Assembly: GCA_963798015.1 (NCBI GenBank)
Contig: CAWCSA010000005.1
Location: forward strand, 124,001-188,000
Length of the DNA stretch: 64,000 bases
Source: Roseiarcus sp963798015
Lineage (GTDB): Bacteria > Pseudomonadota > Alphaproteobacteria > Rhizobiales > Beijerinckiaceae
Direction of reading: 5' to 3'
Below are positions 36,229 through 45,585 of this stretch, piece by piece. How positions within the stretch are numbered: the stretch's first letter is position 1; each line of letters opens with the position of its first letter. A program made the position numbers and the translations under genes. The notes under the pieces were generated by a model. It did no database searches, was not told the origin of the DNA, and worked only from the letters and a program-made list of their open reading frames with translations.

Positions 36229-37697
36229 TCAATGCGCATTGTCGCCTGTAAATACGACCAGGACGGTCCTGATCATGACGGAGAAGTCGAGCCAAATACT
36301 CCAGTTGTTAATGTACCAAATATCGAGCTCGACCCGTCGCTGCATCTTATCGAGCGTATCAGTCTCGCCACGGGCGCCGTGAACCTGCGCCCAACCCGTA
36401 ATGCCGGACTTCATGTGGTGGCGGAATGGATATTTCTCGATAACCGAAGTGAAATGTCGTTCGTGGGCCGACGCATGCGGCCGCGGCCCTACCAGCGACA
36501 TATCACCAAGAAATACGTTAAGCAATTGGGGTAACTCATCGATGCTATACCGCCGCAGCCACCGGCCGACTCTTGTGATCCGCTTGTCGCTCTTTTGCGC
36601 CTGCTGAACGACGTCGCCATTTTCCATGACCGTCATTGTGCGAAATTTGTAGATCCGGAACGGTCGCCCATTGAAACCGTGCCGGGTCTGCCGGAACAGG
36701 GCCGGACCGGGCGAGTCCAGCCGGATCGCGAAAGCGGCGGCGAGCAAGACCGGCGACAGGACAATCAGAGCAAGCAACGACAGAATAATGTCGATCGTGC
36801 GCTTGGTCGCCTGCTCGGTCGGCGAGAGCGCCGCCCGTTGAAGCTCGATCGCAACACTATCGCCAATGTCGTAGCGCGTGCGCTGAAACAAGAGCGCGAG
36901 CGTGCCGAACGGAACCAGCGTCACAGGCAAGGGCAGCACCCTGAGCCGGCGCGCGATCCACCGCACATTCGACATGCGCTCGGGATCGACGAACAGCATG
37001 ACCTCTTCAACATCGGAAGTGCGGCACAGCGAAATAATGCTCTCAATGACCTCCCCGGCATCCGCTTCGCCATCAGATATGTGGAAGTGGGCTACAGTGT
37101 GATAGCCATGACGGGTCAAATTCTCGGCGAAGTGAGACGGCACGCTCTCCTCGCACGCGGCGCTGACGATCGTGCGCCCACGCAACGCCCCGCTTTCCAG
37201 TGCGCGCGGCAGCGCAAATCTCCACGCGGCCCGGTGAGCGAGAAGCGCTACGACGCCGCTCGCCCAGAACAGGAGCACGTCGCCGCGTGAAAGGTCGTGA
37301 CTCACGCCCCAGCTGAAGACGCCCGAAGCCAGGATCAAGAAAGCTCCGCACCAGGCGCCCAGCACGGCGCGAGCCTGGTCGTCCCATACCATCAGGCGGG
37401 TGGGGCTGTAGAGCTTCTGCACTCGCATCGCGGCGACGAAGAGAATGGCGACAAAGATCGCTGCTGCAAGAGTGTGAGAAAATTCGCCCGTGAACTCGTC
37501 CGGAATTCTATGATAGAGCGTCTCGGCGAATGTCGCGCTTCCAAGGATGAGCGCCAAGTCGAGACCCAGCGCAACTGAGGCGATCGATCCATAGGCGATC
37601 GGCAGGCGCCACCGGGTCCGGCCGCAAGAAGGGGGCGGGTGCTCGCTCCCGCGAGTCCACTCCCCGATTCAGGCGCGGTTTGACTCTCAGTCGTCAT
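36229..37697 (-). CDS. WcaJ-like undecaprenyl-phosphate sugar phosphotransferase, apparent 5' frameshift
   Basis: Initiates exopolysaccharide repeat-unit synthesis by moving a sugar-1-phosphate onto undecaprenyl phosphate. The C-terminal bacterial sugar transferase domain is complete (KRTIDIILSLLALIVLSPVL, YKFRTM, DELPQLLNVFLGDMSLVGPR). The best start is ATG 37697 (MTTESQTAPESGSG), but that frame runs out near 37615 where the family sequence RWRLPIAYGSIASV continues in the frame ending at 36229, which itself has no ATG before it. One missing base around 37611-37625 would join them. Sits upstream of xrtV on the same strand, likely one transcript. Confidence 0.85.
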
Positions 37698-38118
37698 TGA
37701 CGGGCTCACAATTCATCCAAAGAGCGCCGACCAGACATTGAGGAACGCCACACAATGTTGGTCTTCGCACATTCCCGGTCCCTTTTTTGATAAATTCAGC
37801 GGCGACGGTAAACCGCTTGCCCGTGTTGATCTGGCGGCTGGCGCAGAGTTGCGGGCTGCGCCGAACCCGACCGCCGCGGCAATTGACGCGGTGCAGTGTA
37901 AGCGAATCTGAATCCAAAACAAGCCGAATAGAATGGGGGTCTCATCTTCTCGACGACGGCGGCCCCGATTTTTCAACCGCCAGAAACGTTTGGGCCGTCG
38001 GAAATTTCGTCTGCCGACGTGCCCGTATCTGGACAAGCAAAGTTTGCCGAGCTATGGGATTGTCCTGTCGCCGCCGGCGGTTTGATTAATAACAGTATGA
38101 ACACAAACTGGTGCAACC
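37698..38118. other. Gap between divergent wcaJ-like and membrane protein genes
   Basis: No gene supported. Overlapping short frames on both strands lack protein character. It must contain the divergent promoters for the exosortase/sugar transferase genes and the 38119 gene, but I could not assign them. Confidence 0.3.
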
Positions 38119-38544
38119 ATGTTTAGTGTGCTGGTGGTTCTGTTCCGACTTGTCGCCGGGCTGGTTATACTGGCGGGAACGTGGTTCGTTTTTGACAATA
38201 TCCACGACAGAAATACGGAAATTATCGTCGCAACAATTGGATTATTGTATTCGTTCATATTCGTTATATCAGGTCGCCTGCAGTATTTTGGCCTGACGGT
38301 ATTCTCTTTTTTTGGCAGGGCGTCCTCTTACGTCCAGAAAATTCCTTATGACGACATGATGCGCGACGAGGTTGGACTGCGAACGCCCAGAAGGTCTACA
38401 TTCCTCAATCTTATTTTCGCGGCTTTGATCGAGGTGCTCTGTCTGTTTCGCCTCTTTACGTCGCTTTTGGGCCGAGGCTGGGATATTCTGTCCGAACCTA
38501 TCCACACGATCGTCAACACACTCCTTCAATCGGCCAATTTTTAG
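38119..38544 (+). CDS. Membrane protein of unknown function
   Basis: 141 residues. Two N-terminal transmembrane helices (MFSVLVVLFRLVAGLVILAG; IVATIGLLYSFIFVISG), a polar segment with DDMMRDEVGLRTPRRS, and a third hydrophobic stretch (FLNLIFAALIEVLCLFRLF). Base composition is more AT-rich than neighbours. Family not recognised; location next to the exosortase locus may be meaningful. Confidence 0.6.
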   Translation: MFSVLVVLFRLVAGLVILAGTWFVFDNIHDRNTEIIVATIGLLYSFIFVISGRLQYFGLTVFSFFGRASSYVQKIPYDDMMRDEVGLRTPRRSTFLNLIFAALIEVLCLFRLFTSLLGRGWDILSEPIHTIVNTLLQSANF

Positions 38545-38634
38545 AGCTTTGCTCAACACAGGTCTTGGAGGATCCGTGTCCTCCGTCCGGTGGGCGCTGG
38601 CGAAGAGCGGTGGCGCGCTTCGGGAAAGGGATCC

Positions 38635-39324
38635 ATGATGATCGCGGCGAGAGTTTTGGGCGTTGGTTGCGCCGCGCTGGCGATCGCGCTCACGCCGGTC
38701 CCGGTGACAGCGCAAACCGACCCTGCCGACCTCACCGCGCTTGCCGTGCATATCAACCGGACGCCGCAGCAGTCATGGCCCGGCTACGGTATTTATCTCG
38801 GCAATGGCCTCATTCTGACGGCTGCGCACGTGGCCGGCGAGTTCGCGCAAACGAAGCCCCGCGTCGTCATCGCGGGCCAAGACCTTCCGGCAACGCTCGT
38901 CAAAGAAGGCACTCTCGACACCATCGATCTGACGCTCTTGTCGATCGACGGAACGAAGCTGCCAGTCAGTCTGCAGATGCGCCGTACGCCGCTGTGCAAG
39001 CACCCGCCTTTTGCCGGAGAGAGGGTCGTCGTCGCCATTCCCGAGGGCACGGCGCCCTCGAAGATTCTGCCTCGGCAAGCGATTCCGGCCGACCTCCGAG
39101 GGCGATTCGACACCGTCATCGCCGACGTCGCCACCACCGGCAATTCCGGCTCGGGGGTGTTTGACGCCCGCGATCTCTGCCTCATGGGCATCATGAGCCG
39201 CAAGATTTCGGTGACTACACGCCCATTGATCGTTGGCGCACCCCCTCGCACGATCGATATTGCGAAGTATTTCGTCCCGGCGGCACAGATTAAAGCCTTC
39301 ATTCCCCCGAACGTGTCATTCTAG
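38635..39324 (+). CDS. Periplasmic trypsin-like serine protease
   Basis: 229 residues from ATG 38635, with GGGAAAGGG upstream. Sec signal peptide MMIAARVLGVGCAALAIALT ends near VTAQ. The chymotrypsin-fold triad is visible: His65 in ILTAAHVAG, Asp98 in TIDLTLLS and Ser171 in TTGNSGSGVF. Compared with the textbook GDSGGP, the site here is GNSGSG. No PDZ domain, so it is not DegP-like. Exported, probably a small dedicated periplasmic protease; its position next to the exosortase/PEP-CTERM genes is noted but no functional link is shown. Confidence 0.82.
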   Translation: MMIAARVLGVGCAALAIALTPVPVTAQTDPADLTALAVHINRTPQQSWPGYGIYLGNGLILTAAHVAGEFAQTKPRVVIAGQDLPATLVKEGTLDTIDLTLLSIDGTKLPVSLQMRRTPLCKHPPFAGERVVVAIPEGTAPSKILPRQAIPADLRGRFDTVIADVATTGNSGSGVFDARDLCLMGIMSRKISVTTRPLIVGAPPRTIDIAKYFVPAAQIKAFIPPNVSF

Positions 39325-39537
39325 ATAGCGTAAGAAGCGCCCGGCATTGGTCAAGCCAAGGATCGTGAGCCGGTCAAATTTGCTTGATGACGTCCCACGA
39401 CCGCCAAAAGGATGATATGGCGAACGATCCTGCGAGAACGGCGTCTGGAAACGCCTTCGTCCGGGAGTCGACGCAGGGCACGCCGCGGCAGCCCTTCCGA
39501 GAATGGCCAGGTTTGATTTAACGACAGGACCTCACGC

Positions 39538-40755
39538 ATGAATTTTAGCCGGTTCGCTTGGATCGCTATAGTTGTGTGCGGCGCTGCCGCCGCCTATGGC
39601 GTCTATGCGCCGGAGACAGCAGAAAGGTGGCTGCCGGCATCTGGCGGGCTCGCCCACCAGCTGCATGACAGGATCTGGACACCGTCCGCTCAGACCGCGT
39701 CGGCGCCCGGGCAGGCCCCACAGTCTCAAGCAGCCGGCCCCGCGCCGATTGTTGTCACCGTGACGCCGGTCAAGCGTGCAGATTTTCCGGTCGTTCTCCA
39801 AAGCATCGGCCAGGTCCAGGCCTACAACACTGTTTTGGTCCGGGCCCGAGTTGACGGCCAGATAATGAAGATCGCCTTCAAAGAAGGCCAAATGGTCAAG
39901 CAGGGGGATCTTCTAGCCCAGATCGACCCCAGGCCATTCCAGGCCGCGCTCGACCAGGCCGTGGCCAAGAAATCGCAGGATGAGGCCAATCTCGCCAACG
40001 CGAAGCTCGACCTCACGCGTTTCGCCACGCTCGCGAAGCAGGATTTCGCCACCAAGCAGCAGCTCGATACCCAGAACGCCATGGTGCTGCAGCTGACCGC
40101 CTCGATCGCCGCCGACGCTGCGGCGATCGACGCCGCGAGGACGCAGTTCGACTATACCACCATCAAGGCCCCGATCTCGGGCCGCGCCGGGTTCCGCCTC
40201 ATTGATCAGGGCAATCTCGTCAATGCCGGGCAACAGACCGGCATTGTCTCGATTGCGCAATTGCAACCGATCTCCGTGATCTTCGCCGAGCCGCAGGAGC
40301 ATGTGGTCCGTATCAACGAAGAGCTCGCTTCGGGCTCGCCCAAAGTGACGGTCATGGACGCGGAAGGTCACCAGCTTGCAACCGGGCGATTGTCGATCAG
40401 CGACAATCAGGTCGATCTGGCGACTGGCACAATTCGGCTCAAGGCTGAATTCGACAACAAGGACAACGCGCTTTGGCCAGGGTTGGCGGTGACGACCGGG
40501 CTACAACTCGGCGTGGAGAAAGGTGTCTTGATCGTTCCCGCTGAAGTGGTGCAGCACGGTCAAAATGGTCTTTATGTCTTCACCATCGACGATCAGAACC
40601 GCGCTCAGGTGCGTCAGGTAAAAATCGCGCACCAGGATACGGCGACGGCCGTCATTTCGGATGGCCTGAAGGAAGGCGACCGCGTGGTGACGTCCGGTCA
40701 GTTCCTACTTCAGCCAGGGTCGATCGTGTCAATCGACACGGGAAGCGGGACCTAG
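39538..40755 (+). CDS. RND efflux periplasmic adaptor (MdtA-like)
   Basis: 405 residues with an N-terminal signal anchor (FAWIAIVVCGAAAAYGVYA), lipoyl halves VLVRARVDGQIMKIAFKEGQ and TTIKAPISGRAGFRLIDQGN, hairpin helices between them, and a membrane-proximal domain ending VVTSGQFLLQPGSIVSID. The pattern is that of MdtA/MexP adaptors. The permease gene follows after 3 bases, so they are one operon. Confidence 0.93.
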   Translation: MNFSRFAWIAIVVCGAAAAYGVYAPETAERWLPASGGLAHQLHDRIWTPSAQTASAPGQAPQSQAAGPAPIVVTVTPVKRADFPVVLQSIGQVQAYNTVLVRARVDGQIMKIAFKEGQMVKQGDLLAQIDPRPFQAALDQAVAKKSQDEANLANAKLDLTRFATLAKQDFATKQQLDTQNAMVLQLTASIAADAAAIDAARTQFDYTTIKAPISGRAGFRLIDQGNLVNAGQQTGIVSIAQLQPISVIFAEPQEHVVRINEELASGSPKVTVMDAEGHQLATGRLSISDNQVDLATGTIRLKAEFDNKDNALWPGLAVTTGLQLGVEKGVLIVPAEVVQHGQNGLYVFTIDDQNRAQVRQVKIAHQDTATAVISDGLKEGDRVVTSGQFLLQPGSIVSIDTGSGT

Positions 40756-40758
40756 CCG

Positions 40759-43700
40759 ATGTACAAGGGCCTCTCCGCCCCCTTCATCAACCGCCCGATC
40801 GCGACCACGCTCATCATGGTCGCGGTGTTTCTGGTCGGCCTTGTCGCTTTCCCGTCGCTGCCGGTTGCGCCTCTGCCGCAGGTCGACTTTCCGACCATCA
40901 CTGTCTCGGCTTCGCTGCCGGGCGCTTCCCCGGACACGATGGCGACCTCGGTCGCGCAGCCGCTCGAACGGCAGATCGCGCAAATTCCGGGCGTCTCGCA
41001 GATGACGTCGACGAGTTCGCTGGGCGCGACGGCGATCAGCGTCCAGTTCGATCTCAACCGGAACATCGACGCCGCCGCCAACGACATCCAGGCGGCGATC
41101 AACGCCGCTGCGGGTCAGTTGCCGAAGGACCTGCCGAGTCCGCCCACCTATCGCAAAGTCAACCCGTCCGACACGCCCATCCTCATCCTGTCCGTGCAAT
41201 CGGACGTCGTGCCCATCATCGAGGTCGACGACGCCGCCGAGAACATCCTCGCCCAGCACCTCAGTCAGATCTCGGGCGTCTCCCTCGTGCGCGTCGGCGG
41301 CCAGCAGACGCCGGCCATACGCATTCAGGTCGACCCGGCGAAGCTGGTCGAAAAGGGGATGCAGCTTGAAGATGTTCGCACGCAGATCGGCATCGCCACC
41401 GCCGACAGCCCCAAAGGCGCGCTCATTGGCCCGAAGCAGACCTTCACCATTCAGGACAATGACCAGCTGACTCAGGCCAAGGACTGGAACGACGTCATCG
41501 TCGCCTATCGCAACGGGGCGCCGGTGCGCGTGCGCGACATCGGCCAGGCGGTCGCGGGACCGCAGGATTCGACCCAGGCCGCCTGGAGCAATGGCAAGCC
41601 AAGCGTCTTTCTCGTCGTCTACAAGATCCCCGGCGCGAACGTCATCACCACGGTCGATGCGATCAAGGGCGCGCTGGCGACCCTGCAGACTTCGATTCCG
41701 CCGACCATACACGTCAGCATCCTCTCAGACCGCACCACGACTATCCGCGCCTCCGTGCATGACGTCGAGTTCACCCTCGCGCTGACCATCGCGCTCGTGG
41801 TGATGGTGATCTTCGTCTTTCTGCGGAATCTTTGGGCGACGATCATTCCCAGCATCACGGTCCCGCTCGCCCTGCTCGGCTCGTGCGCCCTCATGTGGGT
41901 CGCCGGCTACAGCCTCGACAATCTATCGCTGATGGCCTTCACCATCTCCGTCGGCTTCGTTGTCGACGACGCGATCGTGATGCTCGAGAACATCACGCGC
42001 CACATCGAAGAGGGCGAAAAGCCGTTCGAGGCGGCGCTCAAAGGCTCTGCCGAGGTCGGGTTCACCATCATCTCGATCTCCGTCTCGCTCGTCGCGGTGC
42101 TGATTCCACTCCTAATGATGAGCGGCATCATCGGCCGCCTGTTCCGTGAATTCGCGGTCACCATCGCGATGACGATCTTCGTCTCAGCCTTCGTTTCGCT
42201 GACCCTAACCCCGATGATGGCGTCGCGTTTTCTCAAGAGCCACGATCAGGAGCGGCACGGCCGGCTCTATAACCTCAGCGAGAAGGGCTTCACGGCGCTC
42301 GCCAACGGCTACGAGCGCGGCGTCGATTTCGTGCTGCGCCACCGCTTCGCCATGCTGCTCACCTTCATCGGCACAGTGATCGCCACCGGGTATCTGTTCG
42401 TCGTCATACCCAAAGGATTCTTTCCGCAGCAGGATACCGGCATTTTGTTCGGCACGACGGAAGCGGGCCAAGACGTCTCGTTCCACGACATGTATCGTTT
42501 GCAGCAGGAGGTCGGGCGGATTGTGCTGGCCGATCCGGCTGTCGACACAATGGCGATGGGACTTGGGTCCGGCGTCGGCAATTCGGCCCAGAACAACGGC
42601 CGCATGTTCATCACGCTCAAGCTGCGCGAGGACCGCGACGTCGACGCGTTCCAGGTGATCGCCCGGTTGCGTCCTAAGCTGGCGCAGGTGGCGGGCATGC
42701 GCGTTTACCTGCAGGCGGCGCAGGACGTGACGGTTGGCGCGCACTTCACCAAAACTCAGTTCCAGTACACGCTGCAGGACGCCAATTTCGACGAGCTCAG
42801 CGCCTGGTCGGCGAAAATTCTCGACAAGCTGAAATCGCTGCCAGAATTGCGCGACGTCGCGACCGACCAACAGAGCGCCGGGACGACGCTGACCCTCAAG
42901 ATCGATCGTGACATGGCTTCGCGCTACGGCATCCAGCCGCAGCTCATCGACGATACGCTCTACGACGCATTCGGCCAGCGGCAGGTGACGCAATATTTCA
43001 CCCAGGTGAACACCTATTATGTGATCGAAGAGGTGTTGCCGCAGCTCCTGGGTGATCCGGCCACTCTCGACAAGATCTACATCCGCTCGCCGACGAGCAA
43101 TCAGATGGTGCCCGTCAGCGCCTTCGCCAAATGGACGACGGCGCCGGTCGCGCCCCTCTCGATCAGCCACCAGGGACAGTTCCCCGCAATCACCATCAGC
43201 TTCAACCTCGCGCAAGGCGTGGCGCTTGGCCCCGCCACGGAGGCGGTCCAGCGCGCGATGCAACAACTCCAATTGCCGCAGGGTCTGACGACGACCTTCC
43301 AGGGCAACGCGCAGGCGTTCCAGGATTCGTTGACCAGCGTGCCGCTGCTCATCCTCGCCGCGCTCGTCTGCGTCTATCTGATCCTCGGCGTGCTCTATGA
43401 GAGCTTCATCCACCCGCTGACCATCCTGTCGACGCTGCCGTCGGCGGGGCTTGGCGCGCTCGCCACGCTCATGCTGTTTGGCTACGAATTCAGCCTCGTC
43501 GCCCTGATCGGCACGATCCTGCTCATCGGCATCGTGAAGAAGAACGGCATCATGATGGTCGATTTCGCCATCTCCGCCGAACGCGAGGAAGGCCTTACCC
43601 CAACCGAGGCGATCCGCAAGGCGGCGCTGATGCGCTTCCGTCCGATCATGATGACGACGATGGCTGCTTTGCTTGGCGGCGTGCCGTTGATGCTGAGTCA

Positions 43701-43926
43701 CGGCACCGGCTCAGAGATGCGCCAGCCACTCGGCTACACGATGGTCGGCGGCCTGATCGTGAGTCAGGCGCTGACCTTGTTCACGACCCCGGTCATTTAT
43801 CTTTATCTCGATCGGCTGTCGCATTGGCTCTCCGGGTCTAAAAGGGCCATGGCGCGAAGGCCGAAGCTTGAGACCGAGCCCGCGCACGGCGAGCGTCCGT
43901 GGGAGCCGGCGCAAGCGGCGGAGTAA
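40759..43926 (+). CDS. RND efflux permease (MdtB/MdtC-like)
   Basis: 1055 residues, 12 transmembrane helices. FINRPIATTLIMVAVFLVGL is TM1; LPQVDFPTITVSASLPGASP and TSSLGATAISVQFDLNRNID are standard for the MdtBC/MuxBC branch. TM4 carries the proton-relay pair in GFVVDDAIVMLENITRH. In E. coli MdtB and MdtC form a heteromultimer; here only one permease gene is present, so it may be homotrimeric. No TolC-type gene is adjacent. Confidence 0.94.
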   Translation: MYKGLSAPFINRPIATTLIMVAVFLVGLVAFPSLPVAPLPQVDFPTITVSASLPGASPDTMATSVAQPLERQIAQIPGVSQMTSTSSLGATAISVQFDLNRNIDAAANDIQAAINAAAGQLPKDLPSPPTYRKVNPSDTPILILSVQSDVVPIIEVDDAAENILAQHLSQISGVSLVRVGGQQTPAIRIQVDPAKLVEKGMQLEDVRTQIGIATADSPKGALIGPKQTFTIQDNDQLTQAKDWNDVIVAYRNGAPVRVRDIGQAVAGPQDSTQAAWSNGKPSVFLVVYKIPGANVITTVDAIKGALATLQTSIPPTIHVSILSDRTTTIRASVHDVEFTLALTIALVVMVIFVFLRNLWATIIPSITVPLALLGSCALMWVAGYSLDNLSLMAFTISVGFVVDDAIVMLENITRHIEEGEKPFEAALKGSAEVGFTIISISVSLVAVLIPLLMMSGIIGRLFREFAVTIAMTIFVSAFVSLTLTPMMASRFLKSHDQERHGRLYNLSEKGFTALANGYERGVDFVLRHRFAMLLTFIGTVIATGYLFVVIPKGFFPQQDTGILFGTTEAGQDVSFHDMYRLQQEVGRIVLADPAVDTMAMGLGSGVGNSAQNNGRMFITLKLREDRDVDAFQVIARLRPKLAQVAGMRVYLQAAQDVTVGAHFTKTQFQYTLQDANFDELSAWSAKILDKLKSLPELRDVATDQQSAGTTLTLKIDRDMASRYGIQPQLIDDTLYDAFGQRQVTQYFTQVNTYYVIEEVLPQLLGDPATLDKIYIRSPTSNQMVPVSAFAKWTTAPVAPLSISHQGQFPAITISFNLAQGVALGPATEAVQRAMQQLQLPQGLTTTFQGNAQAFQDSLTSVPLLILAALVCVYLILGVLYESFIHPLTILSTLPSAGLGALATLMLFGYEFSLVALIGTILLIGIVKKNGIMMVDFAISAEREEGLTPTEAIRKAALMRFRPIMMTTMAALLGGVPLMLSHGTGSEMRQPLGYTMVGGLIVSQALTLFTTPVIYLYLDRLSHWLSGSKRAMARRPKLETEPAHGERPWEPAQAAE

Positions 43927-44190
43927 GGTAAGCGCCGGCATTTCGCGTCGAACGGAGGCGCGCCGGCGCTTTCGTGGGCTCAACGCCAAGCAAAAACGGC
44001 AAATTCGGTCTTGCCGTCGCCCAATCTGCCCGCTGCCTGGAGTTTCGCGAGGGCGCGAGTCACAAGAACAGAACCGCCCGATCCCGGACGATTGTTTGCT
44101 CTTCGGCAATTAACCCGCTGCGCGCGCATTTATTCTCGCCCGAACTAAAAATATCCACATCCGCGGACTGCGAGACGTGACTGCGCGAGA

Positions 44191-44216
44191 GGAACCGCCC
44201 GACCTCAGGCGGTTCC
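44191..44216 (-). terminator. Hairpin terminator after the PEP-CTERM gene
   Basis: Perfect 9-bp inverted repeat GGAACCGCC (44191-44199) and GGCGGTTCC (44208-44216) with an 8-base loop, 11 bases beyond the stop of the minus-strand gene at 44227. There is no clear T-tract, so it may be a processing or bidirectional stop hairpin. The rest of the 300-base gap 43927-44226 shows nothing else. Confidence 0.55.
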
Positions 44217-44226
44217 ACTAAATCGG

Positions 44227-45435
44227 TCAGCCAATCGCCGACAACACCCGCCGCCGCCGCGCGGCCAAGAGCGCGAGTCCGCCAAATCCGGCCAGCGTCA
44301 TGACCCAGGTGGAAGGTTCCGGGACGGCGGTGAGCGACCCGAACAGCCCGCCCGTCTCCCCGTTGATGCCATCGGTGAAGAAGAGGGTGTCCGGGTTTCC
44401 GTCCATCCCGCTGCCGCCGAACACCAGCGACCACAGACCGCCCGGCGTGTTCCCGGCGCCGGGGTTGACGTCGATTGAACCCACAAGCGCGTCGGTCACC
44501 GGGTTGAATGCGTTGATCACGTCGGCGAAGCCGGGCTCGAAGCTGAAATTCCCGACCAGAATGTCGCCACCTAACTTGCCGAAGCTCGACGGAGCGATAG
44601 CGACGCCCCACGGCGAGGCGAGAGCGTCGTTAGTGATCGTATTCTCGACTGTGCCGCTCTCGCTGAACTCCACCACGGCGCCCTGGCCCGCCGTGGCCGT
44701 CGTCTGCGGGATGTGGCCGGACGGCGCGTAGGTCACGAATACATGGCCGCCAAGATCCGTCACGTTGAAGGGGACGAGTCCCTTGTCGCTGACCGCCGTC
44801 GGCGCCGCGAAGGCGCTAGCGCCCAGGGATATCTGTTGGAACGAACTGTTGAACACGTCGATGCCGCCGGCGCCCGCGGTGTTGGCGGCGAACAGTTCGG
44901 TGTCGGCCTGATTGATGGCGAGCCCGGTGAAGCTCGCGCCTGCGACGGACTTTTGGGTGAGTGCCTGGGTGGTCGGCGAGCCGTTCCAAGCGGAGATCGA
45001 GCCGTTCAGGTCGGCAAAGATGAAATCAGCGGGGGCGCCATTCCCCCCGCTCATAGTCGAAACGTCGAAGCCCGCGCTGCTCGAGCCCGCAATCGCGTTC
45101 GCGTTGGCGACCTGCCCGGTCGGGCCTGCGGCTCCCATGGGGGGGATGTTGACAGTGAACGGAGTTGCGGTGACGCCTGTGGCGCCCGTCACGCCAGGAA
45201 GAATGGACGTCTGTGTGCCCTGGTTCGAAATCCAGATGGGACTCCCGCCCGCGAACGAAACACCCCAGGGGTTCACCAGATTGGGGTCGGTTGTTGTTGC
45301 GAGCCCCGGCATGTTCGAAATAAGGTTGTTTTGAGTAAAGCCGTCGGCGGCATTGGCGGCTCCGGCACCCGTGCACAATGCAGCGAACGCCGCGGCGGTA
45401 GTCATGACAGATGTAAAGGGAAGCAATCTTGTCAT
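44227..45435 (-). CDS. TIGR03118-family protein with PEP-CTERM sorting signal
   Basis: 402 residues from ATG 45435 (GAGAGGACAG upstream); a start 30 bases earlier is possible. Signal peptide MTRLLPFTSVMTTAAAFAAL, then a beta-propeller-like body (NPWGVSFAGGSPIWISNQGT; SPWGVAIAPSSFGKLGGDIL) as in TIGR03118 proteins. The C-terminus is a textbook PEP-CTERM tripartite signal: VPEPSTW, a hydrophobic helix VMTLAGFGGLALLA, and ARRRR. It is therefore a candidate substrate of the exosortase encoded at 35231-36166, about 8 kb away. Secreted or surface protein of unknown function. Confidence 0.88.
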   Translation of the reverse strand: MTRLLPFTSVMTTAAAFAALCTGAGAANAADGFTQNNLISNMPGLATTTDPNLVNPWGVSFAGGSPIWISNQGTQTSILPGVTGATGVTATPFTVNIPPMGAAGPTGQVANANAIAGSSSAGFDVSTMSGGNGAPADFIFADLNGSISAWNGSPTTQALTQKSVAGASFTGLAINQADTELFAANTAGAGGIDVFNSSFQQISLGASAFAAPTAVSDKGLVPFNVTDLGGHVFVTYAPSGHIPQTTATAGQGAVVEFSESGTVENTITNDALASPWGVAIAPSSFGKLGGDILVGNFSFEPGFADVINAFNPVTDALVGSIDVNPGAGNTPGGLWSLVFGGSGMDGNPDTLFFTDGINGETGGLFGSLTAVPEPSTWVMTLAGFGGLALLAARRRRVLSAIG

Positions 45436-45510
45436 TGCGTGCTGTCCTCTCGACTTTTGGTGCAAGCGGCGGCCACTGTCGGAAAAGTCCGCTGCAAACC
45501 GCCCTGGTTT

Positions 45511-45585
45511 GACCGACAGTGAACACCGAGCTGGCCTATTTATTCGCGCCTAAGTCTTCTACTAAGTAACAATCGTGTGATCGAT
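45511..45585 (+). repeat. Direct repeat, copy 1
   Basis: GACCGACAGTGAACACCGAG followed by CTGGCCTATTTATTCG and, after a divergent middle, GTAACAATCGTGTGATCGAT. It resembles 45871-45950, most strongly over the first 35 bases and the last 14. It lies just upstream of the PEP-CTERM gene. Resembles a dispersed intergenic repeat or an insertion-sequence end; not identified. Confidence 0.5.

Noticed and set aside
42205..43701. Minus-strand frame opposite the RND permease
   Set aside because: Antisense translation rich in Arg, Asp and His without domains; the permease is complete on the other strand.
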